Shown: positions 17,557 to 24,990 of the stretch, piece after piece
How positions within the stretch are numbered: position 1 is the first letter of the stretch
Layout: each line of letters starts with the position of its first letter
Assembly (NCBI GenBank): GCA_022826515.1
Contig: JAJDUT010000080.1
Span: forward strand, 62,001 to 126,000
Length of the DNA: 64,000 bases
Direction of reading: 5' to 3'
Source of the DNA: Candidatus Latescibacterota bacterium
GTDB taxonomy: Bacteria; Latescibacterota; UBA2968; UBA8231
Notes under the pieces: model-generated
What the model was told of the DNA's origin: nothing
Database searches by the model: none
What the model saw: the letters and a program-made list of their open reading frames with translations, nothing else
Translations under genes and position numbers: made by a program

Positions 17557-18372
17557 ATGCACCGACTTCACAGTGAAGAGACTTTGTCGATTCGGCCTCA
17601 TTTTGACACTCCCAACCTCTGCCTCGTTGTAGATAGCATTATTGATGGCAAAACCCCCGCTAGAGTCTGGGCAGACGACCTGGCTGCGCCGAGGACCGTG
17701 TTAGCTTGGGAAGGCCGGTGTATCTATCTCGTAGGAGACTTTGAAGGTGCCGAAGTCAACAAGGGGCTGCGAGAGGTCTTCTCGACTGAAATCCAGCCAG
17801 AGGGTCGGTCGAGAGAACTCGGGTTCTTCAAGCTCTACCATTCACCAGATGCTTGGAGCCTCCGGTTGGAGGAGATTTTCGGCTCGCTTTTGGACAATGA
17901 CGTGGGAAGACGGATTTACTGCTCTGTTCGGGACAGTTCAGCGAGAATTGCCGTCCCATCGCCCCCTCTGGAGCTCAGGCAGATCGACGCCCAATTGCTC
18001 CAAAGTGACTTTGCGCACATTGGCTTGGTCAAAGATGAGATCTTGGGGGGCTGGCCATCCTTTGAAACATTCCTTGACCAGGGATTCGGGTTCACCATGC
18101 TCGATGGGACTTCGGTTGTCTGTTGGTGTACAGCAGAATACGTGAGCGAAGGCAAGTGCGGCATAGGTATCGAGACGATTGAGGCATACCAGAAAAGGGG
18201 CATTGCTACTGTGGTGGCTGGAGAGTTTGTCAGGCACGCCCTCGCTTCAGGAGTGAATCCCCACTGGGACTGTTGGACACGCAACACACCATCGGTCAGG
18301 GTGGCAGAAAAGGTGGGGTTTGCCGACAAGTACGACTACAAGGTTGCAATTGGCACATTCGGCGATGGATAG
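17557..18372 (+). CDS. GNAT-family N-acetyltransferase
   Basis: 271 residues. The C-terminal half is a GNAT domain: a beta strand (GKCGIGIETIEAYQ), the acetyl-CoA-binding RGIATVVAGEFV (R/Q-x-x-G-x-A position, about residues 212-223) and a final strand with NTPSVRVAEKVGF. The N-terminal half (about 130 residues) is not recognised and resembles the variable front of the FR47/GNAT_acetyltr_2 group. No strong ribosome binding site is seen before the ATG. This is the first of a series of unrelated single genes on the plus strand. Substrate unknown. Confidence 0.8.
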   Translation: MHRLHSEETLSIRPHFDTPNLCLVVDSIIDGKTPARVWADDLAAPRTVLAWEGRCIYLVGDFEGAEVNKGLREVFSTEIQPEGRSRELGFFKLYHSPDAWSLRLEEIFGSLLDNDVGRRIYCSVRDSSARIAVPSPPLELRQIDAQLLQSDFAHIGLVKDEILGGWPSFETFLDQGFGFTMLDGTSVVCWCTAEYVSEGKCGIGIETIEAYQKRGIATVVAGEFVRHALASGVNPHWDCWTRNTPSVRVAEKVGFADKYDYKVAIGTFGDG

Positions 18373-18522
18373 AGGTAGCACGACATCTAACACGACGTGC
18401 GCGGTGGACTTCGACCCAAACTACTGTGCAGGTTCGTGCACTGCGGGAACGTCGGGCGCAACGGTACGATTTTTCATTGACTTTTTGATTCTGATGGGTT
18501 GAATAGATCGGAGACTCAAGTA

Positions 18523-19064
18523 ATGCATGAGCGCTTCTCTGTTGTTTGTTTTGTGGACCAAAAGGTAAACCGTCTCGTGGAGGGACTTCGCAGGGAAATC
18601 CCACCTCGCGTCGCCGTAATGCCGGCCCATGTGACAGTCAAGGGTTCCTTTGTTGAGCCGGTCTCAATACCCGAAATTCAGACCTGCATAGAGCGTGAGA
18701 CCGTGCGAACGGGATCTATCGAACTACAGGTACAGAGATTATTTACGGGCGACAGAACTATAGGCCTTTCGCTACTTCCTACTGCTGAACTCATGACTTT
18801 GCACAATGGCCTATTTTACGCCTTAGAGCCACTTGTCAAAGACGTGTATGGTGATAGGCCCAATGACCAGTATCGACACCACATCTTACCATATTCTACG
18901 GCCTGAGCCCTGAAGAGAGAAAGCACGCTGTTGATTTGCTGGAACCTCTTGAGCGACTTCAGTCAGTCCATCTACAGGATGTGAACTTGATGGGTCGTAC
19001 TGGTGGAGCAAAAGATGGGACTTGGGAAGTGATCCATACTTGGCCACTGGGCACACAGGAATGA
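18523..19064 (+). pseudogene. 2H phosphoesterase (2'-5' RNA ligase family), frameshifted
   Basis: The first frame (ATG 18523 to stop 18906) gives 127 residues with the first HxT motif in PAHVTVKGSF. It then ends abruptly after YRHHILPYSTA. Continuing in another frame from about 18879 gives PHLTIFYGL, which supplies the second HxT motif, followed by SPEERKHAVDLLEPLERL and a normal C-terminus (EVIHTWPLG) ending at 19064. Removing two bases (CA) in CGACACCAC at 18877-18880 restores one 180-residue protein. The enzyme family hydrolyses or ligates RNA 2'-5' or cyclic phosphates. This is either a true pseudogene or a sequencing error. Confidence 0.8.
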
Positions 19065-19079
19065 CTGAGCCCTAGTGCC

Positions 19080-19142
19080 TAACACATCCATGCCTGGGCT
19101 TCGGGCTACGTCCTTCGCAGTTCCGGTCGTGGGGAGATGTTA
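19080..19142. other. TAAC...GTTA bracketed spacer, attC-like in size
   Basis: The spacer after the 2H gene starts GCCTAACACATC and ends GATGTTA. The ends pair (TAAC with GTTA, ATC with GAT, two bases bulged), and the inside holds a GGGCTTCGGGC-type short fold. The 63-base length is in the range of integron attC sites. The right core (GTTACGA) does not fit the GTTRRRY consensus, and no integrase is in the window, so this is only a candidate. Confidence 0.25.
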
Positions 19143-19227
19143 CGAGAAATTAAAAAACCAATAACAATTGCTATTCCTCCTCACCAAGCAAAGAGATTCA
19201 TTACTCAAGCATGTTGATAGGTTTCAT

Positions 19228-19653
19228 ATGGAAATTAGGATTGCTGAAGTAGATTCAGAGTTAGAACTAGTTGGTAGTTTGTTGATTCAACTCAGACCTA
19301 GCTATGACCTACGCACTATAATCTCTCAGGTTAAGGCCCAGCAAAAGAGAGGTTACACAATCGCTTATATCAAGGATGATGGTCAGGCGATTTGTGCGGC
19401 GGCATTTGTAATTGAGACCGGATTGGCTTGGGGAAAATACATGTACATTGAAGATTTAGTCACAGAGGCACACCGGCGTTCCTCGGGCCTAGGCAAAATC
19501 ATGCTAGATTGGCTTAAATCTTATGCGCAAAAAAACGACTGCGAGCAGATTCATTTGGATTCAGGCGTTCAGAATTTTTCTGCACATAGATTCTATCTGC
19601 GCGAGGGGTTTAATATCGCAAGTCATCATTTTTCGATTGTGAATATCAAATGA
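19228..19653 (+). CDS. GNAT-family N-acetyltransferase
   Basis: 141 residues from ATG at 19228; an upstream in-frame start at 19168 is possible but adds unconserved sequence. Single GNAT domain. MYIEDLVTEAHRR leads to the acetyl-CoA loop RSSGLGKIMLDWL (about residues 85-97), and the final HLDSGVQNFSAHRFYLREGF has the Asn/Tyr features of the fold's last strand and helix. The gene is AT-richer than its neighbours. It lies between attC-like spacers. Substrate unknown. Confidence 0.82.
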   Translation: MEIRIAEVDSELELVGSLLIQLRPSYDLRTIISQVKAQQKRGYTIAYIKDDGQAICAAAFVIETGLAWGKYMYIEDLVTEAHRRSSGLGKIMLDWLKSYAQKNDCEQIHLDSGVQNFSAHRFYLREGFNIASHHFSIVNIK

Positions 19654-19721
19654 CTGTATAAAAGATTGAACCTTTCATAAACTACGAGAAATACTTTAAG
19701 AGACGAGTAGGAATTTCAGGT

Positions 19722-20447
19722 TTGAGACCAGTTCTTCTGTTTGACCTTGGCGACACTCTTGTCCAGTACTATCGCAGGGAAGAGTTTCCTCCTTTGCTGC
19801 GGGCAGGAATTCACGCAGCCAAAGAAGCACTGGAGCGTTTGGGACACGATTTGCCTGCGGATTCTGAGATCGAGCGCGGTGTCGCGGCTGAGAACTACGA
19901 AGCCAAAAACAGTCGCGTTCGTCCACTCCACAAGAGGCTTGGTCGTATCTTTGCGGTCGCACCTTGCGTTTCGGAGGAAGAGTGGCTGCCGATCTGTCGT
20001 GCCTTCCTCGCGCCCATCTTTTCTATTGCCAAGATCTATGAAGACACCCTTCCGGCTCTGGATGCGTATCTGGAGGATGGCTACCGTATAGGAATCCTGT
20101 CGAACTGTCCCTGGGGTTCACCGAGTGAGCCTTGGTTTGAAGAATTGCGGCGACATGGCCTTTCGACGCGATGCGAAGTGGCTATCTTTTGTTCGGATGT
20201 GGGTTGGCGGAAGCCCGCCCAACCTATGTTTCGCCGCGCATTGGATCATTTCGGATGCAAACCAGAGGAGTGCCTGTTTGTCGGAGATAATCCAAGGTGG
20301 GACACTGTGGGCGCGAGACGAGCGAAAATGATTCCCGTGCTCATCGACCGAATGGGCCACGTGGATGTGAGTTCGGAATTGGTTATCCGATCCTTACTTG
20401 ATCTAAAGCCTGTTCTCAAACAATTAGATTGGACGCATTTCTCTTAA
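19722..20447 (+). CDS. HAD-family hydrolase
   Basis: 241 residues from a TTG start (LRPVLLFDLGDTL). HAD motifs: motif I FDLGDT (nucleophile Asp about residue 8), motif II ILSNCP, motif III Lys in WRKPAQPMF, and motif IV FVGDNPRWDTVGA. A helical cap lies between motifs I and II. It is probably a small-molecule phosphatase or dehalogenase-like enzyme. The stop codon TAA is also the first part of a TAAC...GTTA hairpin, as is usual for cassette genes. Confidence 0.83.
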   Translation: MRPVLLFDLGDTLVQYYRREEFPPLLRAGIHAAKEALERLGHDLPADSEIERGVAAENYEAKNSRVRPLHKRLGRIFAVAPCVSEEEWLPICRAFLAPIFSIAKIYEDTLPALDAYLEDGYRIGILSNCPWGSPSEPWFEELRRHGLSTRCEVAIFCSDVGWRKPAQPMFRRALDHFGCKPEECLFVGDNPRWDTVGARRAKMIPVLIDRMGHVDVSSELVIRSLLDLKPVLKQLDWTHFS

Positions 20448-20482
20448 CAAGACTGTGCCGACTTCGGCACGGCAAAACGTTA
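20445..20482. other. Hairpin spacer with TAAC/GTTA ends after the HAD gene
   Basis: A perfect 6-bp stem (GTGCCG at 20455-20460 with CGGCAC at 20465-20470, loop ACTT) sits inside TAAC (20445-20448) and GTTA (20479-20482). The element overlaps the HAD stop codon. It could be a terminator, although no T-run follows, or a degenerate recombination site. Its right end is part of a 15-base sequence repeated on the other strand at 38630-38644. Confidence 0.35.
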
Positions 20483-20531
20483 TCTGACATGGAGAAATGG
20501 GAACGGGTGCTCCCACAGCAGGGCGTTGATA

Positions 20532-21509
20532 ATGAATAAATCAGAAAGTTCCAGGCCCAGCCCCAAGCCGAGCATGCTGCTGTCACCGGCCCAGTTGGAC
20601 GAGTTCAAAGCAGAGGGGGTGCTTGCGATTCCGGGCTTGGTACCTCCTGATGTGCTTGACGGGTGGCAGGACCAGATGCGCGCCGTTTGCTCTGGCGGCG
20701 TGGACTTGGACGACCCCAACACTTGGCCTGCCGGGCGGTACACACCCGAGGATGGTTGGCCCGAACTCAGCCCTAACCTGTACGATTTACCGAGCCTACA
20801 GTCCATTGTGGAGCAGATCGGTGGCGGTGCTTTGGCTCCCACCCACCCGGCGGGGCAGCCGTGGACGCCGCAGATTCCAATGACCCGGGTGATCTTGCCG
20901 AGCGCTCCGGGCACGGAGTGGACACCTCCTAGCGACGGTCACCTCGATGGGTATGCGACAGGCTGGGGTGGTGGATTCATGGCGTTCTTCGTCGTGCTGT
21001 TCTGGGATGTCAGCAGCCCCATGGGCGGAGGCACGGCCTATTGGCCGAGGTCGCACCTAGCGAACCACCGATACTTTCTTGAGCATCCCGAGCAAATCGA
21101 TGGCTCGTACCTCTTCACAGAGCCCGTGAAGAGCGGCGGGCACCGGGCGATTTTGGAGGGGGATCCTAGTGTGGGCGAGGTGGTATGTATGACGGGGCGA
21201 GCTGGCGACGCAATGCTGCTCCATGGCCTCACTACGCACGTCGGCTCGGCTAACGCGGCGGGGTCACGACAACCGAGGGTGGCGCAGTTTGCACGGTACT
21301 CCCATAGGGAAATGCGCGAGCAGGCACCCATGGTCATGTTCCCCGACAAGGACGGCACGCCATGGTCGCCCCCGAAGCCGTCACCGCCCGAGCACGTAGG
21401 CAACACCCCGACAGGCTTTCTACCGCCGGGGCATCCAGGCCGAAGGCTCTTGCGATACGACGTACCGCGGAACCTCTGGAAATATTGGGGGCCTGCTCTC
21501 AATACCTAA
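20532..21509 (+). CDS. Phytanoyl-CoA dioxygenase (PhyH) family protein
   Basis: 325 residues from ATG at 20532; TTG at 20526 is in frame two codons earlier. The iron-binding HxD is in SDGHLDGYATG (about residue 138). The distal His is in MLLHGLTTHVGSAN, and the Arg that binds 2-oxoglutarate is probably in RQPRVAQFARY. The Pro-rich ends are variable. It is related to, but clearly different from, the other PhyH genes in the window. It lies in the accessory block with no operon partner. Substrate unknown. Confidence 0.85.
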   Translation: MNKSESSRPSPKPSMLLSPAQLDEFKAEGVLAIPGLVPPDVLDGWQDQMRAVCSGGVDLDDPNTWPAGRYTPEDGWPELSPNLYDLPSLQSIVEQIGGGALAPTHPAGQPWTPQIPMTRVILPSAPGTEWTPPSDGHLDGYATGWGGGFMAFFVVLFWDVSSPMGGGTAYWPRSHLANHRYFLEHPEQIDGSYLFTEPVKSGGHRAILEGDPSVGEVVCMTGRAGDAMLLHGLTTHVGSANAAGSRQPRVAQFARYSHREMREQAPMVMFPDKDGTPWSPPKPSPPEHVGNTPTGFLPPGHPGRRLLRYDVPRNLWKYWGPALNT

Positions 21510-21512
21510 TGC

Positions 21513-21569
21513 GCCTTGTTGCCCACTGGTGCGCGCTTGGCGAGCGAATTGGAGCCTTTTGGCACGGTA
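21513..21569 (+). pseudogene. Fragment of an enolase-superfamily gene
   Basis: These 57 bases translate as ALLPTGARLASELEPFGTV. They match codons ALLPKAARLASELEPFGTV of the gene at 16354 (bases 16858-16914), with 49 of 57 bases the same. The flanks on both sides do not match. The piece lies between the PhyH stop and the MBL-like gene and is not part of any intact gene. It reads as the remnant of a lost paralog or a scrap from a rearrangement. Confidence 0.7.
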
Positions 21570-21613
21570 CTTGAGACAATTATCTGACGTGAACAGTATT
21601 TGTAGGAGAAGGC

Positions 21614-22360
21614 ATGGAATACGTTATCAGACATGGCACCGGCTTTTCTGTAGAAGTCGGCTCCCCAGAAGAGCCTGAAATCACGCGGTGGACTTCATGG
21701 GGAAACGGCGACTTACAGCAGTCTTTTATGTTGCATACGCCTGAAGGTACGCTTATCACAGACCCAGTGCTCCCACAGCAGGGCGAAGCGCTCAAGATAC
21801 TCAAGCAGCGTGCCGGTAGGGTAGCTGCCATTCTCAGTCTCTCTCCTTTACACGAGCGGCATATTTCTGAAGCCGCTAGGCGCTACAGAGCACCGGTATA
21901 TGGTCCTCCCTCGGCTAAGAAAACCACGAAGTATGGTCGTAAGCTCAATGTACGCTATGGTGCAGACCAACCACTACCTGGTGGGATACAGACCATCGAA
22001 TCAGGTGATGAGAACGGCGAAATATGGTTGTATTGGCAGACTCCCAAAGGCAAGAAAGTACTAATCAATGCCGACACCATTTATGGCCAGAATGAGCGAG
22101 GTGGTATGGGGGGACGCAATGTTTCGTACTGGATGCAGGAAAAGGGTATCCGCCTACGAGCTACAGGCACGCCATCACGCACTGAACTGCGCCGTAGGTA
22201 CGAACGACTCGACGCACTCGATATAGACCTTATTCTCAACGGTCATAATCCACTCCCCCTGACTAACCCCAAGGCGGCAATCAACGAAGTCCTTTCTAAA
22301 GGTACATTTGAGGTACACCCCAGCGGTGTATGTACTTTTATGTATCTAGACTTCAAATGA
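21614..22360 (+). CDS. Metallo-beta-lactamase-fold-like protein with altered metal site
   Basis: 248 residues. The overall pattern fits the MBL fold: an early beta-strand region (SFMLHTPEGTLITDPVL), an Asp in VLINADTIYG and a late His in LILNGHNPLP. The usual HxHxDH metal motif is replaced by LSPLHERHISEA (about residues 76-87), so at most part of the metal site is kept. A ribosome binding site (GTAGGAG) precedes the ATG. The gene contains at 21767-21785 a 19-base string also found at 20507-20525. It may be a hydrolase with an unusual metal site or a non-catalytic relative. Confidence 0.6.
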   Translation: MEYVIRHGTGFSVEVGSPEEPEITRWTSWGNGDLQQSFMLHTPEGTLITDPVLPQQGEALKILKQRAGRVAAILSLSPLHERHISEAARRYRAPVYGPPSAKKTTKYGRKLNVRYGADQPLPGGIQTIESGDENGEIWLYWQTPKGKKVLINADTIYGQNERGGMGGRNVSYWMQEKGIRLRATGTPSRTELRRRYERLDALDIDLILNGHNPLPLTNPKAAINEVLSKGTFEVHPSGVCTFMYLDFK

Positions 22361-22400
22361 GCAATGCTCAAGACTATCCATTTGTAGGAGTTGAAAAAAT

Positions 22401-23327
22401 ATGAAGCTGTTGACTAGTGACTCATTCGAGAAAGCAAGGACTTTCGTGATGGAGCAGGGCCGGGAATTAGAAAGACGGCTTCTATCTTATTATTTCGATG
22501 ATGGAACTCCAGCCGCGGTCCTAAACGAACTTGCTAGCTATCAGAATCAGGATGGCGGTTTCGGCAATGGCCTCGAACCCGATATCCAAATGCCCGATTC
22601 ATCCGTTATCACGACGACCATTGCGCTGCGCATCCTCAGAGAGGTCAAAGCGACTAGTGATGATGAGATCGTCCAGAAGGCAATCCAGTATTTGCTGGCC
22701 GCATACGATTCGACCCAGAGCAGATGGCCCATCGTCCCGCAAGCGGTGGATGAATACCCCCATGCGCCGTGGTGGAATTTTGAGAATACGGCGGATACTT
22801 TTGGCAATTTCCTGGCCAACCCTCGTGCAGAAGTTGTGGGCTATCTACATGAATATCACGAGTTGGCACCTACAGACCTGACTAAACAGCTCACGATAGA
22901 GGTCATAGAGCATATAAAGACATTACCAGATAAGATGGACATGTACGATTTTATCTGCTGTGTTCATCTGGTTGAGACAGCTAACCTGCCCCAATCCGCG
23001 AAAGATACGTTGGCGGAAATAGTAATTCAGAGAGCGCACTCCGTCGTCGTTCATACGCCGGAAGAATTGATGCAACCCTCTGCCAGACCGCTCTGGTTAG
23101 CTCATACGCCCACCTCGTTGCTGGCAGAGACATTGAAAAGCGAAGTAGATATGAATTTGGATTTTGATATTGAGCATCAAAATTCAGATGGCTCTTGGTC
23201 GCCTACTTGGACTTGGTATGGCCAGTATCCAGAATCTTGGGAGCAAGCCGAACACCATTGGAAGAGTTGTTTGACCGTTGAGATACTAAAAGCGTTAAAA
23301 GAATTTGGGCGGATTGAAGGTCTTTAG
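22401..23327 (+). CDS. Alpha/alpha-toroid (prenyltransferase/squalene-cyclase-like) protein
   Basis: 308 residues. Two QW-like repeats can be seen: YQNQDGGFGNGLEPD (about residues 47-61) and QNSDGSWSPTWTWYG near residue 255. The rest is predicted helical. Such repeats occur in terpene cyclases, prenyltransferases and many uncharacterised toroid proteins. The DxDD or DCTAE catalytic motifs of squalene cyclases are not seen, so enzymatic function cannot be assigned. GTAGGAG precedes the ATG at proper spacing. The following decarboxylase gene begins 34 bases later. Confidence 0.6.
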   Translation: MKLLTSDSFEKARTFVMEQGRELERRLLSYYFDDGTPAAVLNELASYQNQDGGFGNGLEPDIQMPDSSVITTTIALRILREVKATSDDEIVQKAIQYLLAAYDSTQSRWPIVPQAVDEYPHAPWWNFENTADTFGNFLANPRAEVVGYLHEYHELAPTDLTKQLTIEVIEHIKTLPDKMDMYDFICCVHLVETANLPQSAKDTLAEIVIQRAHSVVVHTPEELMQPSARPLWLAHTPTSLLAETLKSEVDMNLDFDIEHQNSDGSWSPTWTWYGQYPESWEQAEHHWKSCLTVEILKALKEFGRIEGL

Positions 23328-23361
23328 GGTCGATACTGTCAATCTCACCTCAGACCGTCTT

Positions 23362-24774
23362 ATGAAACGAGAAGACTACTTTCGCTGGGCTGAGCGAGCT
23401 GCCCAATGGGGTGCCGAATACCTGGACACGCTCGAAGAGCGGCCCGTGCGGGCGCAGACCGCACCGGGTGAGATCGCTGCTATGCTGCCGTTAGCGCCGC
23501 CGGAAGAGCCGGTAGATATGGAGACGATCTTCGCCGACTTTGAGCGCATCGTACCCGACGGCATGACGCACTGGCAACACCGGCGTTTCTTTGCGTACTT
23601 CAGCGCCAATGCCGCGCCGGTTTCGATGATCGCCGAAAATTTGACGGCGGTCATGGCGGCCCAGTGCATGCTCTGGCAGACCTCGCCTGCCGCTACGGAG
23701 ATTGAGACCCGGATGGTCGATTGGATGCGCCAGGCGCTCGGGCTACCGGAAGGGTTTCAGGGGGTTATCCAAGAGTCGGCAACGTCGGCAAATGTCTGCG
23801 CCGTACTGACGATGCGCGAGCGCGCACTCGGCTGGCGCGGGATCGATTCTGGCATGGTGGGAGAGCAACAGGTCCGGGTCTATGCCTCGCCGGAGACCCA
23901 CTCGTCGGTTGACAAGGCGATCCGAATCGTCGGTATTGGCCAACAGCATCTCGTCAAAGTCCCGACCGATGGTTCCTGGGCGCTCGATCCAGAGGCGCTC
24001 CGCCGGGCGATCGACGCGGACCGCGCGGCGGGTTTCCTCCCGGCCGGTGTCGTCCTTTGTGTTGGGGGCACGTCGATTGGTGCATCCGACTGCGTGCGCC
24101 AGACCATTGAAGTGGCACGCGAGCACGATCTCTACGTCCACGTCGACGCTGCGTGGGCTGGTTCCGCGATGATCTGTCCCGAGCTACGGACGTTGTGGGA
24201 GGGCGTCGAGGGAGCCGACAGCATCGCCTTCAATCCCCACAAGTGGCTCGGGGCGCAGTTCGACTGCTCGATCCAGTTCCTTGCGGACCCGGAACCGCAG
24301 GTTCGCACCCTCGGCGTCCGTCCGGATTACCTGCAAACCCTCGGCCAAACCGAGATCACCAATTACAGCGAGTGGACGATCCCCTTGGGACGCCGATTCC
24401 GCGCTCTCAAGCTCTGGTTCCTGCTGCGCGCGCACGGCCTTGAAGACCTCCGCCAGCGCATCCGGAACCACATTGCCTGGGCTGAGGAGGCCGCCGCGGC
24501 GATTGCATCGCTGGACGGCTTTCGCCTGACGACGGATTGCCATCTTTCGCTCTTCACGTTCCAGTATGCCCCCGATGGCGAGAATGCCGACGACGCCACC
24601 GAGCGCCTGCTGCGCGCGGTCAACGACGACGGCCGGATCTACCTGACGCAGACAATCCACGAAGGACAGTTCGTCATCCGCTTCCAGGTCGGACAGTTCG
24701 ACTGTAGAAGGGAAGACGTGCTTATGGCGGTCGATGTGCTGCGGGAACTAGCCCACGCGGTCCAATTGGAATAA
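23362..24774 (+). CDS. Pyridoxal-dependent decarboxylase (aromatic-L-amino-acid decarboxylase-like)
   Basis: 470 residues from ATG at 23362. Group II decarboxylase family: the PLP Lys is in AFNPHKWLGAQFDCS (about residue 296), the cofactor His in HSSVDKA, and the substrate or phosphate contacts in ESATSANVCAVLTMRER and HVDAAWAGSA. Length and motif order match plant and bacterial tyrosine/DOPA/tryptophan decarboxylases. The gene is distinctly more GC-rich than the one before it, suggesting separate origin. Product amine unknown. No transporter or modifying enzyme is adjacent. Confidence 0.9.
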   Translation: MKREDYFRWAERAAQWGAEYLDTLEERPVRAQTAPGEIAAMLPLAPPEEPVDMETIFADFERIVPDGMTHWQHRRFFAYFSANAAPVSMIAENLTAVMAAQCMLWQTSPAATEIETRMVDWMRQALGLPEGFQGVIQESATSANVCAVLTMRERALGWRGIDSGMVGEQQVRVYASPETHSSVDKAIRIVGIGQQHLVKVPTDGSWALDPEALRRAIDADRAAGFLPAGVVLCVGGTSIGASDCVRQTIEVAREHDLYVHVDAAWAGSAMICPELRTLWEGVEGADSIAFNPHKWLGAQFDCSIQFLADPEPQVRTLGVRPDYLQTLGQTEITNYSEWTIPLGRRFRALKLWFLLRAHGLEDLRQRIRNHIAWAEEAAAAIASLDGFRLTTDCHLSLFTFQYAPDGENADDATERLLRAVNDDGRIYLTQTIHEGQFVIRFQVGQFDCRREDVLMAVDVLRELAHAVQLE

Positions 24775-24788
24775 CATGACAGGAATAG

Positions 24789-24926
24789 ATGCATCTTGAT
24801 CGGCTACCCGACTTTTTATGGCCTGATCAGAAAGCACTATTGGAGCGTCATCAAGAGGATATTGCTCGCGAGATTAAAGCGATATCTGACGTGAATGAAA
24901 GAAAATCTACATCTCTAACAGAGTAG
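24789..24926 (+). CDS. Possible small protein of 45 residues
   Basis: An ATG-started reading frame after the decarboxylase: MHLDRLPDFLWPDQK, a charged helical middle, then KSTSLTE. The composition looks protein-like (amphipathic, charged), but no family is recognised and there is no clear ribosome binding site. The stretch TATCTGACGTGAA inside it is shared with 21581-21593. It may be a fragment of a longer gene. It occupies most of the 216-base gap before the GH99-like gene. Confidence 0.25.
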   Translation: MHLDRLPDFLWPDQKALLERHQEDIAREIKAISDVNERKSTSLTE

Positions 24927-24990
24927 GAGAAGCCAACCTCAATGGAGAAGCTGACTCTCTTGTATCGGGACAAATGGATTGAGCGTACCC

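Noticed and set aside
18387..18498. Possible attC site after the first GNAT gene
   Set aside because: ATCTAAC and an internal CGACGT/ACGTCG pair are present, but the right core is not found; too weak to list as a site.
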